64,000 nucleotides of DNA from Anaeramoeba flamelloides (GCA_027625915.1 JANTQA010000047.1:18538001-18602000); one strand, 5' to 3'. Positions 10,791 to 24,019 are shown, counted from the stretch's first letter. Translations and numbers: made by a program. The notes: generated by a model from the letters alone, not told the origin.

Positions 10791-13700
10791 TCTTTTATGG
10801 CTTTCTTAGTCGATCAGAATTTTTTGACACATGGGATCTACAAAATTTGTAAGTAAAGAATACCACGAATAACATATTTTAAAATTTTGTCTTGTTGTCG
10901 TAGAAGACTAGTCCCTTAATAAAGAATTTATTTTTAATTTATTTTTTGATAATTTTTCTTTTACAGTTGAAGTCACTGTATCAACATTTGATGAAACATC
11001 ATTTAGAACCACTTATCAATTTCCAATACCCAAAACAACAATTTCTTATTTTTTTGATTAATTAAAATTATTTTTTATTTTCATTTTTGATATTTTTTTA
11101 TATATTATCAAAAATAAAATAAAAAAATTCGGTCGAGAAATTATTCATCGGAAAGAAGTTCATAAAATTTTTATAAAACAATGAACCAATGTTTCTATCA
11201 AGTTATTTTTTTTTAAAACTAATTATTTTCATTTTTTTTTTGTAAGAATTTGTCCTTGTGTTTTTTAAAAAAATTTGTTTCAACACAAACATTATTTTAG
11301 ATCAGTTGAAAATACAACTTTAAAAGAGATAAAATTGAAAATGGGGGTTTCTAATAAAAAAAATACTTTCTATTAAAAAAAATTACCAAAGATGACAAAA
11401 TATTATTTTCTTGTAAAATACCAAAAAATAAATCCTTTCAAAAAAGATTTTGTTTCAAAGATGAATAAATGCAAACAAAAAAACTTGACTAAACCCTTTA
11501 ATTTGATTTCCAAATTTGTTAAATTTCTTTTAAAAATCAGTTTTAAAACTTTTAAACAACATTTTTATTTTATTTTTTTACTTTTTACTAAAAATATTTT
11601 TAGATACATAAAGTTATCATGATAATTACAAGATTAAAAGCATCCTTTTAAATTTCAATAATGTTTCAAAAACACCAAATATTGTTATAAAATCACAATA
11701 CCTGATATAATTGCAAAAAAAAAATATAAACCAGAATAATATATATATATATAATGATATTTGTTAAAATCTTAGCAATTGCTAAAATAAGGTACAAAAA
11801 AAGTTATCGTAATCTAATAGTTTGTGTATTTTAGGTTAATTCAATAATATTATTAAAAAATATAAATTTACCTTGATCAAAAACTTAGATCTTGAAAAAA
11901 AAATCTTTTTTTTGAAAAATATCAAAAAAGATACTTGATCCAATCATTTAATAGATCAAGATTACTTTTTCATATATTGTTTTAATTTGATTAGTATGTC
12001 TATCATTTGGTTATAAAATAGTAATATGAAAAGATAAATAAATAGTTTCTGATAATATCGTGACACCATAAAATCCGATGAAACAGTAAAAACAAAAAAA
12101 AAGATTCAAAAAAAACTAATACATCAACGGTTTTTTAAAAGAATATAACCCCCCGATTAAAACATTTTATTTATGTTCTAAAAGTTTAAGGAGAAATGAT
12201 AACTTTTTAAAATCTTTCCTAACAACCTAGCCACACTACCACATATTATTAAGATTTTTTCTACATTTTTTTATTCTGTTTCTCCACTTCTTTCTAGATC
12301 GGAATGAAAAAAATTAGAACTTAAATGATTTTCATAATCAATCAATTATAATAAAAAATACACTCTTTCTTCACTTTGATTATTGAACACCAAAGGAAAG
12401 AAAACCATTAAAAAACTGAACTATTAGATATTCAAGTATATTTTATGAATTATATTTCAATTTTTCATTTGATCATAAAATTTTATGAGGAAATTTTACT
12501 TTTTATAGAAAATTAAAAATAACAAGAAAAAATTTTTTTCAATTAAAAAAATTATAATATTTATTTAGCCAAATTATATTTTGTGAGATTTTATAGATTA
12601 TTCTAGTTTTATATATTTTTGTAATTAAGTAGGATAAAACTCATTTTTTTACTCTGATTGTGGATTTATGTAAAATACAAAAATAATACATATTATTATC
12701 AAAAACCTTTTATATATTCATTTTTCGAAAAAAAAGTTCGGCCTATGAATGCTATTTCCAAAAATAAAATCAATTCTTGTTTTATTTATTTGTTAATTCT
12801 GTACTTGTGTTTTTATTTTTAATAAATAGATAAACATTAATATCATTAATAATATGACATGGATGCATTAAAATATAACAATTAAAATTAAAAAAAAAAT
12901 CAAACTGGCTGTTGTTCATATTTTTTCTTTTTGTTAAAGAAAGTTGAATATTTAAACCAAATATCGTTTAAATAAAAAATTTTTTTCCTTTTTAATTTCT
13001 CAAAAAATTGAAATTATTGATTTCAAAGTAACGAATAAGAAATGATAATAAGTACATTCATTTATTTAAAACTGAATTTTTTAAAACTTTTCAACTTTTT
13101 AATTATTATTGAAAACTATCTCAACCACGAGATTAAAATTTTTGATAATAGCATTAATCAATAAACAAACCAAAAAGTTCAATGACGAAAACAATTTCTT
13201 GTTGTGAAAAACAATACAAAAAAAAAACCAACAATTGAATTCTAACCATTTGAAGACTAGTTCAATTTAAAATAAAAATTATTATTTGATTTTTCGATTT
13301 AAATACTTTAAAAAATATTTTATAAAAATTCTAGGTATATCACATCGTAAAGCCGAGTTAAAAAAATAAAAATAATAAAATTGAGAATGATTCAATAGAG
13401 ATTATTATTTTTTTTTTTTTGAAAAAACCAAATTCAATAAAACAAACACGAACCATCCCAATATACAAAGAAGATCCTAAAAAAAACCTCTAACAAATTA
13501 AAAATATCCATCTAAATTGAAAATCAATTAACACTTGGTTTTCACTACTGGTAATTAAACAATAAAAGGATAAAAATATTCCTTTGTTTTCCAATTTTTG
13601 GTATATATAGAGTTTTTACAGAAACTGATTGTAATGTGTGTCTTGAATTAGTGTATTTATTTGATTGGTATTTTTTTTATTAATATATTTGAATATATAT

Positions 13701-14643
13701 TTTGAATGGTATCAGAATCATATATTGAAAGTTATATTTCAGATTGAAAAAAAGATATTTACCCTTTGAGGAAAAACTGTGAAACATCGAAAAAAAGTTC
13801 AGACACGATTTTTAATTGAGAACATTAATAGAACCTAGAACTGAAGATATAAGATCTCTTAACAAAAGAAAAAAACAATTATGAAAGACAAAATGGGGGA
13901 TTTAACACAATAACAGTTTTTTTCAGACAATCTCTTGGTATATGATTGGGTTTTTTTTTGATTGATTTATGAGTCATTAAAAATTTGTTGAAAAAATTTG
14001 ACTATTTCTTGAGATCTCCAAAACCACTAATCAAATTTTGATAAAATAGGAAATTTAAATTGTTTATACTTTATTTGATTCAGAATAAAATGATTGAATT
14101 ATTCTTTAAAGTTAATTTGTTTCTTCTTTAAAATGATTTTATTTTTCTTTTCAGTTTCTATTAATCTTTGCCAACTAAAAACTGTATTTTCACTATTGTT
14201 TCCCTGTTTTACTTTTAATCCCAATCACTAAGTTGAAATTTTCGAGCATTTCAATATCAGACACAGTTAAAGTTCTATTTAAAAGTTGAAGCACAAAAAT
14301 ATTTAAAAATGTATTGAAAATGGCTCTATTGACTATATTAAGAGTTGTTCTAAAAACTGTTTTGTACACGTTTTTAAAATGACTAGATTTTTGATGAAAT
14401 ACAAATGATTTGTTTTGTAAAATATTGGGTTGACTTAAATATCAATAAATATCTGTGAATTGTGTTAAAAATATTTTTCAGAAAGAGTCCAAGCTAAAAA
14501 AAGAAGAGTTAATTTGATTTTAATTTTTAATGGTATATTTTGTTTCCATCACTATCAAAAAAAAAAAAAGCCAAAAAAAAAAAATTAAAAATTAAAAAAA
14601 AACTTTAGTTGTGTATAGTAGTGAAGATGAGATAATAAACTCT
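10791..14643. other. Intergenic, no gene seen
   Basis: About 3.9 kb of A+T-rich spacer between the LINE and the transporter gene. Only short AT-rich palindromes (for example near 11075-11130) and homopolymer runs are visible. The short frames, such as that at 11392-11622, are Lys/Phe/Ile-rich and resemble nothing. Confidence 0.6.
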
Positions 14644-15717
14644 CTAATATTTTTTTAAAGGATCTGTTTCATTTTTCATTGGCAGGTTAGCTTTTTGCTC
14701 TCTCTGTTGCTGATTAGACTTTGTGTAAAGAACGATAGCGAATGAAATAAGAGCAGCACCTACCAAGAAAAAGAGGGGGATTGGTGTATCAAAAAAGATA
14801 CCCGAAAGGAATGTTGAAATAAACATTTCCACAACTGCGCAATAGGACTTTGTAAGTGACGACAAGTACTTTAGCAAAGACGCAGCACACAAGCCACCAG
14901 CTGCGTTTGTTACTACGATCATAACTGTGATGAAATTTAAATTCTTTAGAAATTTAAAAACATTTGGGATTGATCCATGCAAGAACAAGCCACATCCGAT
15001 ATTTATGACAATACCCCAAACGTAAAATAACGAATTTTGTAAATGGATGGATTCTTCATAATTTTTTTTAAAAACAAACTCGTTGACGATCGAGGCAAAG
15101 CTTGAAAGGAATGCCTGCAAGATCAAAAAAAAGAGCGCCACAAGAAGAGACTTCTTCACCGTTTCTGTACCTTCAGCGTTATTCATTTCTTCTGTGGCCA
15201 GATTTTCGCTTTCCTCTTTCTTCTGGTTGGCGTGTTGCATTGCTTGCTGCCCAATGATTACACCAACAAACAGAATCACAATCGAAAAGAATTTCAATCT
15301 TGGGATCTTTTGCTTCAAGATGAGCCAAGCTAAGAATGCGGTGAACCCAAGGCGAAGGTTCAAAACGAGCTTTTTAAGTGGTGGATCGAAGTTTTGTAAA
15401 TTGTAATAGGCAAGGATGTTGTAAAGCGCATAGATTAATGCTGGTAAGCCGTACATTAACCGTGTTTGCGTGATGTTCGTTAGCGACTGGAATTTTTCCT
15501 TCAGCCCGACTTGCGAATTCATACGGAAATAGATAAACAACGAGACAGAAAGCTTGACAACTTCGGTCATTAAGACAGCACAAACGGGGTCATAGCCATA
15601 TTCGGAATTCTTTCCCTTTTGACTTGCTTTAATAAACAAATCAACGGAGACATAGATTAAAATGTACAGTACAATCAGCAAAGACTTTGCTCTTTTGGAA
15701 ATCGCTTCTGTGTTCAT
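14644..15717 (-). CDS. Nucleotide-sugar transporter, SLC35A-like
   Basis: A complete single-exon frame of 357 residues from ATG at 15717 to TAG, close to the family's usual length of 320-400. About ten hydrophobic segments span the protein. The pattern matches the nucleotide-sugar transporter family (SLC35A: CMP-sialate, UDP-galactose and UDP-GlcNAc carriers). It has an N-terminal helix, then LPALIYALYNILAYYNLQ, LKKLVLNLRLGFTAFLAW, and near the C-terminus NAAGGLCAASLLKYLSSL followed by the last two helices. Such proteins exchange cytosolic nucleotide sugars for nucleoside monophosphate across Golgi or ER membranes to feed glycosylation; the substrate cannot be told from sequence. The C-terminal tail is short, Gln/Lys-rich and cytosolic. 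Its base composition is visibly less A+T-rich than that of neighbouring genes, and it lacks KE inserts. Confidence 0.9.
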   Translation of the reverse strand: MNTEAISKRAKSLLIVLYILIYVSVDLFIKASQKGKNSEYGYDPVCAVLMTEVVKLSVSLFIYFRMNSQVGLKEKFQSLTNITQTRLMYGLPALIYALYNILAYYNLQNFDPPLKKLVLNLRLGFTAFLAWLILKQKIPRLKFFSIVILFVGVIIGQQAMQHANQKKEESENLATEEMNNAEGTETVKKSLLVALFFLILQAFLSSFASIVNEFVFKKNYEESIHLQNSLFYVWGIVINIGCGLFLHGSIPNVFKFLKNLNFITVMIVVTNAAGGLCAASLLKYLSSLTKSYCAVVEMFISTFLSGIFFDTPIPLFFLVGAALISFAIVLYTKSNQQQREQKANLPMKNETDPLKKY

Positions 15718-18700
15718 TATCGAAAATTTGTTTTCAAATTATTTGGAAATAACAGAAGTAAATTTGTAAAAAATGGTTGTTTTAAACATTTTTATTTTAC
15801 TTGAAAAGAGTTTAATTGATCCGAAATGATCTGTACTCAGCCAAGCATTTAAAATTATCTACTTTCAATTCTGTTATAAAAAAAGCACTTAACTTACTTA
15901 ATTATTTTTGGTTTATGTGAAAGAGAAAAGCTTATTTGGAACAATTAAAAAAAACAAAAAGTGGAGAACTCTTGACTTTTATAATAATTTGAACAAGAAG
16001 TAAAGCTAAGAATAATTGTATAAAGAATTTGTCTTCTTTATCTTTTTTAGAATTGTACATTTTTTTTTTTTGTTTACTTTGTTTTTGGTATTCAAATAGA
16101 AAAACAAGAAAAAATTTACAACACATTTCCAGACCCTTTTTAAACAGAGACACAAATTACAGTGTTCTTCTGAGAAGACTCGATTTATCAAAGAAAAAAA
16201 GAATAACGAAAATCAAATAAACAAAACAAGTTAGATTTTTTCCAATTTTTTAGGAACACCAATAAAAAAAATATAACCGTGGTACATTTTTTTGGGGTTT
16301 ACTTTTGTTGAACAAAATAATAACTTTCAAATCAGAAAACTATTGTTTTCCAATTAAAAAAAGAAAATTTTTAGTTAACATCCCAATATTTTTTTTGTAA
16401 TGTTCTAAAGTCGAAGCAAAATCCAAAGATCTTTACGGTATCCTTTAGAAATGTTTATATTGATAATAATATAAACTTTCTTATTGAACTCTAAGACAAA
16501 ATTTTTACTCTGCTAATTTGATTGCAGCAGTTATAAATAATATTCTTTTTGGAATTGAAAGAATAATTTCCTTTTATTAATTGGAAAATAACAGTAATTT
16601 ACAAAATAAGAGGATACTCTGTAAACATTTATCTTGAAGTAAATTACTTGTTTGTTGTATAATCAGTTAAATTTTAGGGTAAATATAGTAAAAAGTTTAA
16701 AATTGTTGTATTTTTTTTTTCAAATCTTTGATCTTATCCTACTTTTCCATCTAGTATCTCAATTATACTTTAAAAAAGTTTCTCATAGGTTTACAATAAA
16801 GTAAAAGCAAGTATTGATCAACATATGCCAAAAAAAGAATCTTAATAAGGGGAAATAAGATATATATTATAAAAAAACGCGCTACGATATATGTCCTTAA
16901 TAAAATTAGGCACTATTTTTTTCTGATTAATATTTTTCGAAATCTAGCCAAATAAATTAATTTAATTAAACACTGTGACAAAATTTTTTAGAACTAAAAA
17001 ACTCTCAACTTTTGAATATCGAAAATATTTTTTGAAATTCTATGCACTTTATTATTTTTTTTTTGAAAAATTGGGGCTGAGAAAAGTTTGAAATCAAAGA
17101 ATAAGCTAATATATTAAATTAGAATACTTTTCCCCAATTTATTATATTTAAATAACTTTTTTTTAATTTTACCATTTGAAAATAAAAAAAACATTTAAAG
17201 ACCAAATTAGTCCCTTTTGTGAAAATAAAATTCCCACAAGTTCGAATTTGTTTTAGTAAATGAGTTAAAATAAGATGTTGTATCTAAAAATATACATAAT
17301 TTCAACTTTGAACCCAATCATTTTGGTTAAAAATGTTTTCAAGAAAAAGTTAAAAGCGAAACTTTATTTATTTTTATTTTTTCATTTTGTTTTTTTAATT
17401 TTTTTAATGGAAGATATTTGATCAGTTTTCCAATTTTTAGTGTTTTTTTGGGTCGTAAGGACATATAAATCATAACTTTGGGATTTTTTTTTAATTTATA
17501 GCATCGCCAAAATACAAGTACAGAGTAATTAAACCATTTTTTCAAAATAAATGACCTATATTTTTACCACTTTTTCCAATTTAACATTTTTTCTCCCATT
17601 CATATATAGGGTCTAAAGGACAATAAAGGTAAACTCCTTGATATTTTGAGAAAATTTTATATATTGCAATCGAATTGGAGATTCTTTTGAGTATTTCATA
17701 ATTTTTCCAATTGTTAATGAAATTTAATGTTTTTTTAACAAACATAAATTGTCTCACATATTAATTTTATTTTTTGAGAATTTTTGGTTTTTTAGATGAT
17801 TAAAACTGATCTAAATGGGCTGTATTTTTTTAGAATAATTTTGCATTTGAACCCTCAAGTTGAGAATACTTTTTTTCATTATAAAACTTGAAGAAACCAA
17901 AACCATCTTATTTTTTTATTGGTGATTATATATTTCTTTGACGATTTTTTGCTAATTTTTCTGGAAAAGAAAGAAATGAATTTTATTTTATCTGAGGTGG
18001 GTGTAAGGAATCAATAAGAGTTATTTTAATAACAGTAAAAATATTATAAATTTTGAAAAAAAAAAAAAATCAATCTAAATAATATTTCTTACACCATAAA
18101 GCTTCTAAAGTTAAATTCAAACCAATAGATCATATATTGGAAAATTTATTTTGGTTCCTAATGAAATGTGAGGTGTAAGAGTTTCAAAGTTTTTTATTTA
18201 TTGAAAATGATAATTATTAGATATATTGCATCTATATTGAAATTAGATTTTGGTCATATATTTTTTAATCAAAAAAGAAAAAAGTGATATTATACTGAAT
18301 TTATTTTATTTTAAGAGAATAAAATTACTATTTTTGCTTCAGAAAAATCTATAAACAGTAATTTTAAAAATTGAAAATGTCAAAAAAAATAAAAAAAAAG
18401 GGTAAAAATTTTTTCATAAGATTAAAGATCAAAGTTTCCAAGCGATTAATCCAAGGAAATAATAGATTATTTCGAAAACCACCAAATAAAATTAAATCAT
18501 TAACCCAAAGTGAAAAAATAGTGTTTTTAAAAACGATTTTTTGAAAACCTTAAATTCATCTAAGAATAAAAAAAATTTTGAAAAAAAAAAATAAATATCT
18601 ACGAATTTATCAAATATAACAAGTTATGTAGATCTGAAAAATAAACATTTAATAATTTTTTACCTTTTGATAACCTCACTTATAATAAACACTATTGATT

Positions 18701-18841
18701 AATTAAAGATGTAAAGTACCAAAACTATTTTTAAAGATATTTTACAATTGAAGTATATAAATCCAATTTTCCAATAAGATTTTTTTTAGATTTCTTAATA
18801 AAAAATTACCTAGATTTGTTTTTTAATGATAAAAAGAGAGG
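15718..18841. other. Divergent intergenic region, no gene seen
   Basis: 3.1 kb spacer between the leftward transporter and the rightward ADP-ribosylglycohydrolase, so it should hold the transporter promoter. No recognisable promoter element or conserved frame is visible. The short frames at 15932-16220 and 17339-17545 are Lys/Phe-rich and not supported. Confidence 0.6.
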
Positions 18842-19403
18842 TTAAGGTTTACAATCCCTGAAATTTGAAAAAAGATAATCTTGTGTCTTTTGTTACGACT
18901 TGTTAATTTGGTTCTTAGCTGATGGATCTTGTTTTTGGTATGAATTTTAATAGTTGTTCAAAATGGCAATTTTTTTCAATTTATTTTTCTATTTTTCCGA
19001 AATCCGAATTGAAGAGTTTAAGATTAATTTGCTGGAACTTAAGTTATAAAAAAATGTCGTTCGTAGGTTTTTAATTGAAATTTTTAATTAAGTTTGGTTT
19101 TATTGGGAGCTTTTAAAAAATTTTATTTATTCTTTAGGTTAATTGACAAAAAAGTAAATCAAGATTCTTTTCTACAACCCAAAATTCAAAAGTTATTCTT
19201 GAACACCTATCAATCTATTTATCTTACACTCTTCAAATCGGATTTCGGAAAAAAACAAAAATAAATTGTCCAAAATTAGCCATTTTGAACAACTATTAAA
19301 ATTCATACCAAAAACAAGTTCGATCAGCTAAGAACCACATTAACAAGTCATAACAAAAGACACAAGATTATCTTTTTTCAAATTTCAGGGATTGTAACCT
19401 TAA
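18842..19403. mobile_element. Foldback element with about 180 bp inverted arms between TTAA sites
   Basis: The left arm 18846-19030 is the near-complete reverse complement of the right arm 19218-19399; both outer ends read GGTTTACAATCCC or GGTTACAATCCC. A TTAA lies immediately outside each end. The central 190 bp is unrelated between strands and has no frame. Long arms and a small core are typical of a foldback or MITE-type non-autonomous DNA transposon. TTAA is the piggyBac target, but the TTAA could instead belong to the arm, so the superfamily stays open. The copy lies 400 bp before the start of the ADP-ribosylglycohydrolase. Confidence 0.75.
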
Positions 19404-19799
19404 GTCAGTCCTTATTAGAAATAGATTTTTCGACTGATATGAAATTTTTAGGGGTCTATTGGATTTGAAACCAAATTTAATAAACGACACAATCTAATTA
19501 TTTTACAGTTCATTCAAATTAAATATTAATTACTTATTCCCAATTAAAAAAGTCCAAAAAATGATCAGAGGAATTCCTTCCATCATTTTTTGACTATATT
19601 CTATTCTTATTCAGAAATAGAGAATATTTGAGGTCTACACAACTATTTGTTCAAAGAAAAATGACTGGACTAATTTTTATTAACCCGATCTGTTTTATTA
19701 TTCAATCAAATCTTTAGATCTTTATCAGATAAGAGATTTCATTTTTAGGTTTTTCTTTCTTTATCTTTTTGTTTCACTTAATTAACAATCTTAAAATTG
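19404..19799. promoter_or_regulatory. 5' flank of the ADP-ribosylglycohydrolase gene
   Basis: About 400 bp between the foldback element and the start codon, ending in a T-rich stretch and TTAAAATTG before ATG. The promoter presumably lies here or within the inserted element; no specific motif is recognised. Confidence 0.35.
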
Positions 19800-22700
19800 A
19801 TGAACAAAGAAAAAGAATTAACGATCCCAAAAGAATCAGCAGTTGTTTTGAGATATCTTGAGGATTATGACAAAACGATCTTTTCTGAATTGTTTCCAAA
19901 ACCTGACATTTTTAACTTTGCACTTGGCAGCTTTTTAGGTGCTGCAATTGGAGACTCAATTGGAAGTTTTCTCGAGTTTAGTTGTAAGCAATCAAACACT
20001 TTATTTATGTCAAAATATAGAACAAATGTTGAATAAATAAATTCATAAATTAAAAAACAAAAAAAAAAAAACTAAAAATAAAAAAAACAGCCAAACCAAC
20101 AGAAAAACAAGCAAAATATGCAATGAAAATGCCAGGAGGAGGGCCCCATAGAGTAAGTAGTTTTAATTCTTTTCTTGTTGCTTTTTTCTTTCCCCACAAT
20201 AATGATCGCTTTAAGGGACTCGTAAACTAAAAAAAATCTTCAAGTAAATTTACTAACAAATTAAAAAAAATTTTCCCGTATCTCGAAATTGAAAAATAAA
20301 GTAAAAATCTGATAACTACGAAACCAAACTTATGTTCAATGCTATTTTCAGAAATGAATTATTATTTTTAACAAGTTTGACCCATTTTTCTCATTTTTTA
20401 AAAGTTCAAAATCCAACATATTTCCGAATTATTTAAAAAAAATTATTTTCTTTGAAAGAAGATTGAAATCTTATTGCCTGTAAAGGAAGTGTACAAAAAT
20501 ACACTTTAAAAATGAAACCACTAAGTTCTGAAATATTTAAGTTTAAAAAATCCACTTAATCTCAAAAACAATACAATAATTATTTTAAACTTGGAAAAAA
20601 TATAATTTTTTGATTCAAAGAACAGACCAAATCTATTTTTTCTAGGGATTGAATGAAAAAATCTGCGAAAAAGAACCAAACAATCGAATTAAAAATTCTC
20701 CCAAAATACTTTTTTAAAACCTGGAAAATTCAACTTATAATCTCTAGTAATACTTTTTAATTTGATTATTTATAATCAATAATTAATAACCCAATCTTAA
20801 TAATTTCAGTAAGTCATTAACAACCCAATGATTAAATGTATCAAATATGTTTTACAATTATTTCTCAATTTTGTAAAGATTTTGCAACAAATAAAACAAT
20901 TCAAATGCATATTTCTAATAAAAAAAAAAATAATAGATATTATCAAAAAACTGGTTTTTAATACAAACAGTTCCTTGTTTATACTTCTGATATTTGAAAA
21001 AGTATATTGACAAGTCTTTTAAATTTCAAGAAATTTAATAAATATTTCAGAATAAAATAAATGTTCATTTTTTTTTAGATCTTCAAGGATACAATATTTG
21101 ATTTATTTTTATTGTATTTTTAAAATAAGATTAAAGCCACAACGTTAATTGTTCATAAAGACTCTCAGAAATTACTAAAAGTGTTATTTCTTGAAAATTA
21201 AATTTTTTTGTAAATTTTTATTTTTCTAATTTGATCCAAAAACCCAACAAAAAAGGATCAGATCACTTGGCTTAGAATTTAATTGAGAAAATGAAATCTT
21301 TTAAAAATGATTATCCATTTCTCGAAAGTTTATAATGAAGTTGAATATCGGGTTTAATTGTATCCGTATGTAAATAATTACTCTATTGACTTTGGGAAAA
21401 AAAATAAATAAGAGTTACTAGTCCCTTAAATCATAAACCTTTTTGTGTTTATCAAAAATTTGAAAATATTCTTTTTATAAACTGTTTTAAAAGTAGAGTT
21501 ATTAAGGTTTTAGAAAAAAACCCATGATGGATTTTTTTATCCTCTTTTAAAAGAAAAAAAAAAATGAGTTATTATTTCATTGTTTTATTCTTAGATTAAG
21601 ATATATTTTATCCACTTTTATTATTTTTGGAAAAAAATATAAAAACTCCTTATAAAACCCAACACAACACTAGTATGAAAAAATAAAATTGAAAAAAAAA
21701 AGTTAGACAAAACTACAATTTCAATTATCATTTCATCCTAATAATAAAGCTTATTCACAATAGAATCAACATTCCAGTTCTTAAAAATCTTGAAGCTATT
21801 GTATTTATTGTTGTTAATAGTACCACGATTTTTAAAAGTCTCTAGTCTAGAAAAAAAGGTCTATTTTGGGGTAAAAATTTTTAAATGGATGTTACAATGA
21901 CTTTTCTTTAAACTCAACTTGAGGGTATTTTTTTGAAGAGATAATAACTAATAGTTTTGAAAACACTCTACGCATCTAAAAAAACCCAAATACGGAAAAA
22001 AAATAACTGATGATAAATATTGAGAGTGCCCGTCAAGTGCCGTAGAGTGCCTAGGTTTTCTTGAGGTTTTCTGTTTTATTTGTTAAGTGTTATCGGTTTT
22101 TTTGAGTTTTTCTATTTTATTTGTGAAGTGTCCTAGGTTTTTTTTACTTTAGAAATAAAAAAACTCAAAAAAACCTAACGAAAATCTATCGATTTTACAA
22201 ATAAACAGAAAAATCAAGAAAACCTAACGAAAAGTGTCCTAGGTTTTTTTTACTTTTTGGAATAAACTGAAAATTTTCCAAAATTTTCGGTTCATTTCAA
22301 AAAGTAAAAAACATCCTAATGATAATTAACGGAAAATCAAAGAAAAAATATTTTTCCCAATTTAAAACAACAAATAATTCTTTAATAGTCCAAATGATTG
22401 GTTCCCTATTTGAAATATATTCATCAGATTTAAAATACTTTTAAAGTATAATAAAATGACCTCTTATCTAGAAGCAAAAAAGTTTTCAAATTTTTTACTA
22501 TTAAATTTAAAAAAAATACTAATAGAACCTGGAAAATTGGATTTTCCAACTTAAATTGTAAAATATCTTTAAAAATATTTTTTGATCACAGATCTTTTAT
22601 TAACACTTAGTGTTTATTCTAATTAAAGTTATTAAAAAGGGTAAAATTAGCAAATATTTAATTTTGTTTTGAAAAAATTTTTTCATGATCGTGAATTAGA

Positions 22701-23792
22701 ATTGTAATGATAATTTGAACCCAATACCTTACATATATAAAATATAAAGAATATTAAAAGATGAGTAATATTGATTTTTTCTTTCCATTGGCATTTTTCT
22801 TTTTTTAATGTTTTCTTAAATCAATTAAAATAATATTCATTTTCCAATTTCACATGATTGTATTCATTAATATACACTAATTGTTCATTTTTTAAAAACT
22901 TTTTAAAAAACTAAAATAATCAAATATCCCCAAAAAGATCAGTCCCGGTATGGTAACTGATGATACCGAATTAGCAATTGGATTAGCGCATGGGTTAATT
23001 GATATGAAAGGTGAATTTAATTTAGATTCTGTTGCATACGAATATGGCAAATGGGTTAGAAGTTCACCTTTTGACATGGGGATGACTTGTAGCATTGCCA
23101 TGGAGGAGGCATATAACTCCACTGGCCCAAATAGCATGATCACAGGAAGAATGAAGAATTCTGCATTGAGATCAATGGGATCAAAAGCTAATGGTTCCCT
23201 GATGCGAACAACCCCAATTGCAATTTATGGGTATAAGCTATCTGTTGAAGAAATTGCCAGTATTTCACAAGAAGAATCTTCCTTATCACACGTAAACGCC
23301 TCCTGTCAAGATTCTGTAGCCGCCTATAATATCGCCGTTTCCTATTTAATTGCAAATCCAACAGAAGAAGATCGAAATCTGAAGGCCTTTAATCTTGCAA
23401 TGAAATGGGTTCTTGAAAACGCCTGCGAAGAGGTCAAAGAGTGGATTGCATTAGCAAAGAATAAGGAAAAAGTGCCCTATACGCCACTTATAGGATTTGT
23501 CAAGATAGCATTTGTACATTCCTTTCGCCATTTACTCCTGAAAACAAATTATTATGACGCAATATATGAAACTGTTTTGGGCGGTGGCGATACAGACACA
23601 AACGCTGCAATCGTTGGTGGCATGTTGGGCGCATATTGGGGTATGGATAATATACCCAAAGAATTGATAAAAATTTCTTTAAATTGTGTATTGCGCGAAA
23701 AATTGAAAAGACCAGAAAAATATAACCCAAACCAAATTCCTAAATTGGTTGTAGATTTATTAAATTGCGCACCAGAAAAAATAAAAAAATAA
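19800..23792 (+). CDS. ADP-ribosylglycohydrolase (ARH/DraG family), three exons
   Basis: Exons 19800-19983, 20091-20152 and 22938-23792 join in phase (184+62+855 nt) to give 366 residues. All junctions are GT-AG. The start is the ATG at 19800; the codon before it is TTG. The family signature runs through the joins: ALGSFLGAAIGDSIGSFLEF in exon 1, KMPGGGPHR ending exon 2, then ISPGMVTDDTELA, SKANGSLMRTTP and LGGGDTDTNAAIVGGMLGAYWG in exon 3. T89-D90-D91 and D300/D302/T303 are the expected residues of the two-metal site, so the enzyme should be active. Members remove ADP-ribose from protein side chains (Arg or Ser) or hydrolyse related ADP-ribose conjugates; the exact substrate is not readable. 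No signal peptide is seen, so it is probably cytosolic or nuclear. Confidence 0.93.
19984..20090 (+). other. Intron 1 of the ADP-ribosylglycohydrolase
   Basis: Short 107-bp phase-1 intron with GTAAGC donor and an A-rich tract ending in ACAG. Joining across it gives LEFSSKPTEKQ, matching the family's spacing between LEF and the PGGGP motif. Confidence 0.8.
20153..22937 (+). other. Intron 2 of the ADP-ribosylglycohydrolase, 2.8 kb
   Basis: Phase-0 intron, donor GTAAGT, acceptor AAAAAG. It interrupts the family between PGGGPHR and ISPGMVTDDTE, where homologues run straight through. It contains a foldback repeat at 22024-22330 and otherwise A+T-rich sequence with no gene. Confidence 0.8.
22024..22330. 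repeat. GTCAAGTGCC foldback family, copy 1
   Basis: Begins AGTGCCCGTCAAGTGCCGTA and continues as a nest of hairpins: AAGTGTCCTAGGTTTTTT units in both orientations alternate with AAATAAACAGAAAA and its reverse complement. The same pieces recur at 24280-24916, 44672-45123, 45179-45455 and 31461-31570. It has no coding capacity. It is probably a non-autonomous foldback transposon; it lies inside an intron. Confidence 0.7.
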
Positions 23793-23983
23793 AATCAACA
23801 AAAAAGAAAAAAAAAGAGTAAGGATTTTTATAAAAGAAAGAAAATTTATTATTTGACATTAAATAATAAACTAAACAAAAATTTATTTATTTTTATGTTT
23901 TTTTTTATAAAAAAGATCTTCTTTAGGAGAATCAACATTTATAATCAAAATCATCTTTAGTAATAATTACTTTTCAAAACGAA

Positions 23984-24019
<36 letters not shown>

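Noticed and set aside
15083-15406. Plus-strand frame of 107 codons
   Set aside because: Lies fully inside the transporter gene on the other strand, which has clear family motifs.
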